From: Desulfuromusa sp.
Lineage (GTDB): Bacteria > Desulfobacterota > Desulfuromonadia > Desulfuromonadales > Geopsychrobacteraceae
Direction: 5' to 3'
Length of the DNA stretch: 5,944 nucleotides
Assembly: GCA_029933365.1 (NCBI GenBank)
Contig: JAOZOH010000160.1
Span: 1-5,944 of the forward strand
Under the pieces are notes generated by a model that saw only the letters and a program-made list of their open reading frames with translations, was not told where the DNA came from and made no database searches. The position numbers and the translations under genes are program-made. Positions 5,894 to 5,944 of this stretch are shown here, piece by piece; position 1 is the stretch's first letter; the number at the start of each line of letters is the position of its first letter.

Positions 5894-5944
5894 AGGAGTT
5901 CACCCAAAAAAACACATGCATCGATGTAACCATTTGACATGCCA

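Noticed and set aside
5934..5939. Perfect TTGACA -35 on the plus strand at the right edge
   Set aside because: The window ends 5 nt later, so no -10 or downstream gene can be assessed.

Overview
The window carries a compact, one-directional stress-response block; every supported gene reads on the minus strand, so transcription runs from right to left. Protein sequences and gene style (an enhancer-binding protein for sigma-54, a short PilZ protein with an FTGD-x-S-x-x-G core, paired small heat-shock proteins, intermediate GC, strong AGGAG-type ribosome sites) suggest a deltaproteobacterium, perhaps of the Desulfuromonadales. That assignment is inference from style, not from a database match.

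Layout in transcription order. (1) 5894-5944: non-coding edge. (2) 5759-5893: a candidate 44-residue membrane microprotein, too short for routine ORF calling, whose stop overlaps the next start as GTGA. (3) 5427-5762: a single-domain PilZ protein with both c-di-GMP-binding motifs. (4) 4001-5422: a sigma-54 activator with a PAS-like sensor region, an intact AAA+ domain (GAFTGA loop) and a Fis-type DNA-binding domain, starting 4 nt after the PilZ stop. (5) 3659-4000: a 342-nt gene-free control region with a probable terminator, a large inverted-repeat structure rich in TGCRAC half-sites flanked by an imperfect direct repeat, a sigma-70-like promoter, a sigma-54-like -24/-12 motif, and a leader that can fold its own ribosome site into an 11-bp helix. 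(6) 3230-3658 and 2810-3181: two different Hsp20/alpha-crystallin proteins in one operon, closed by a clear intrinsic terminator (2770-2799). (7) 82-2694: the disaggregase ClpB, with a candidate promoter of its own. (8) 1-81: short downstream non-coding edge.

Functionally, the small heat-shock proteins hold unfolding proteins in a recoverable state and ClpB, with DnaK, extracts them from aggregates, so items 6 and 7 form a proteostasis pair. The PilZ/activator pair sits immediately upstream and, by position and by the palindromes between the two blocks, is a candidate regulator of the heat-shock operon.

The strongest unexplained signal is the hsp20 leader: bases 3712-3722 are fully complementary to the Shine-Dalgarno region 3662-3673 apart from one bulged A, the architecture expected of an RNA thermometer. 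The second is the palindromic cluster at 3787-3859, which could be an activator-binding array or a mobile palindromic repeat.
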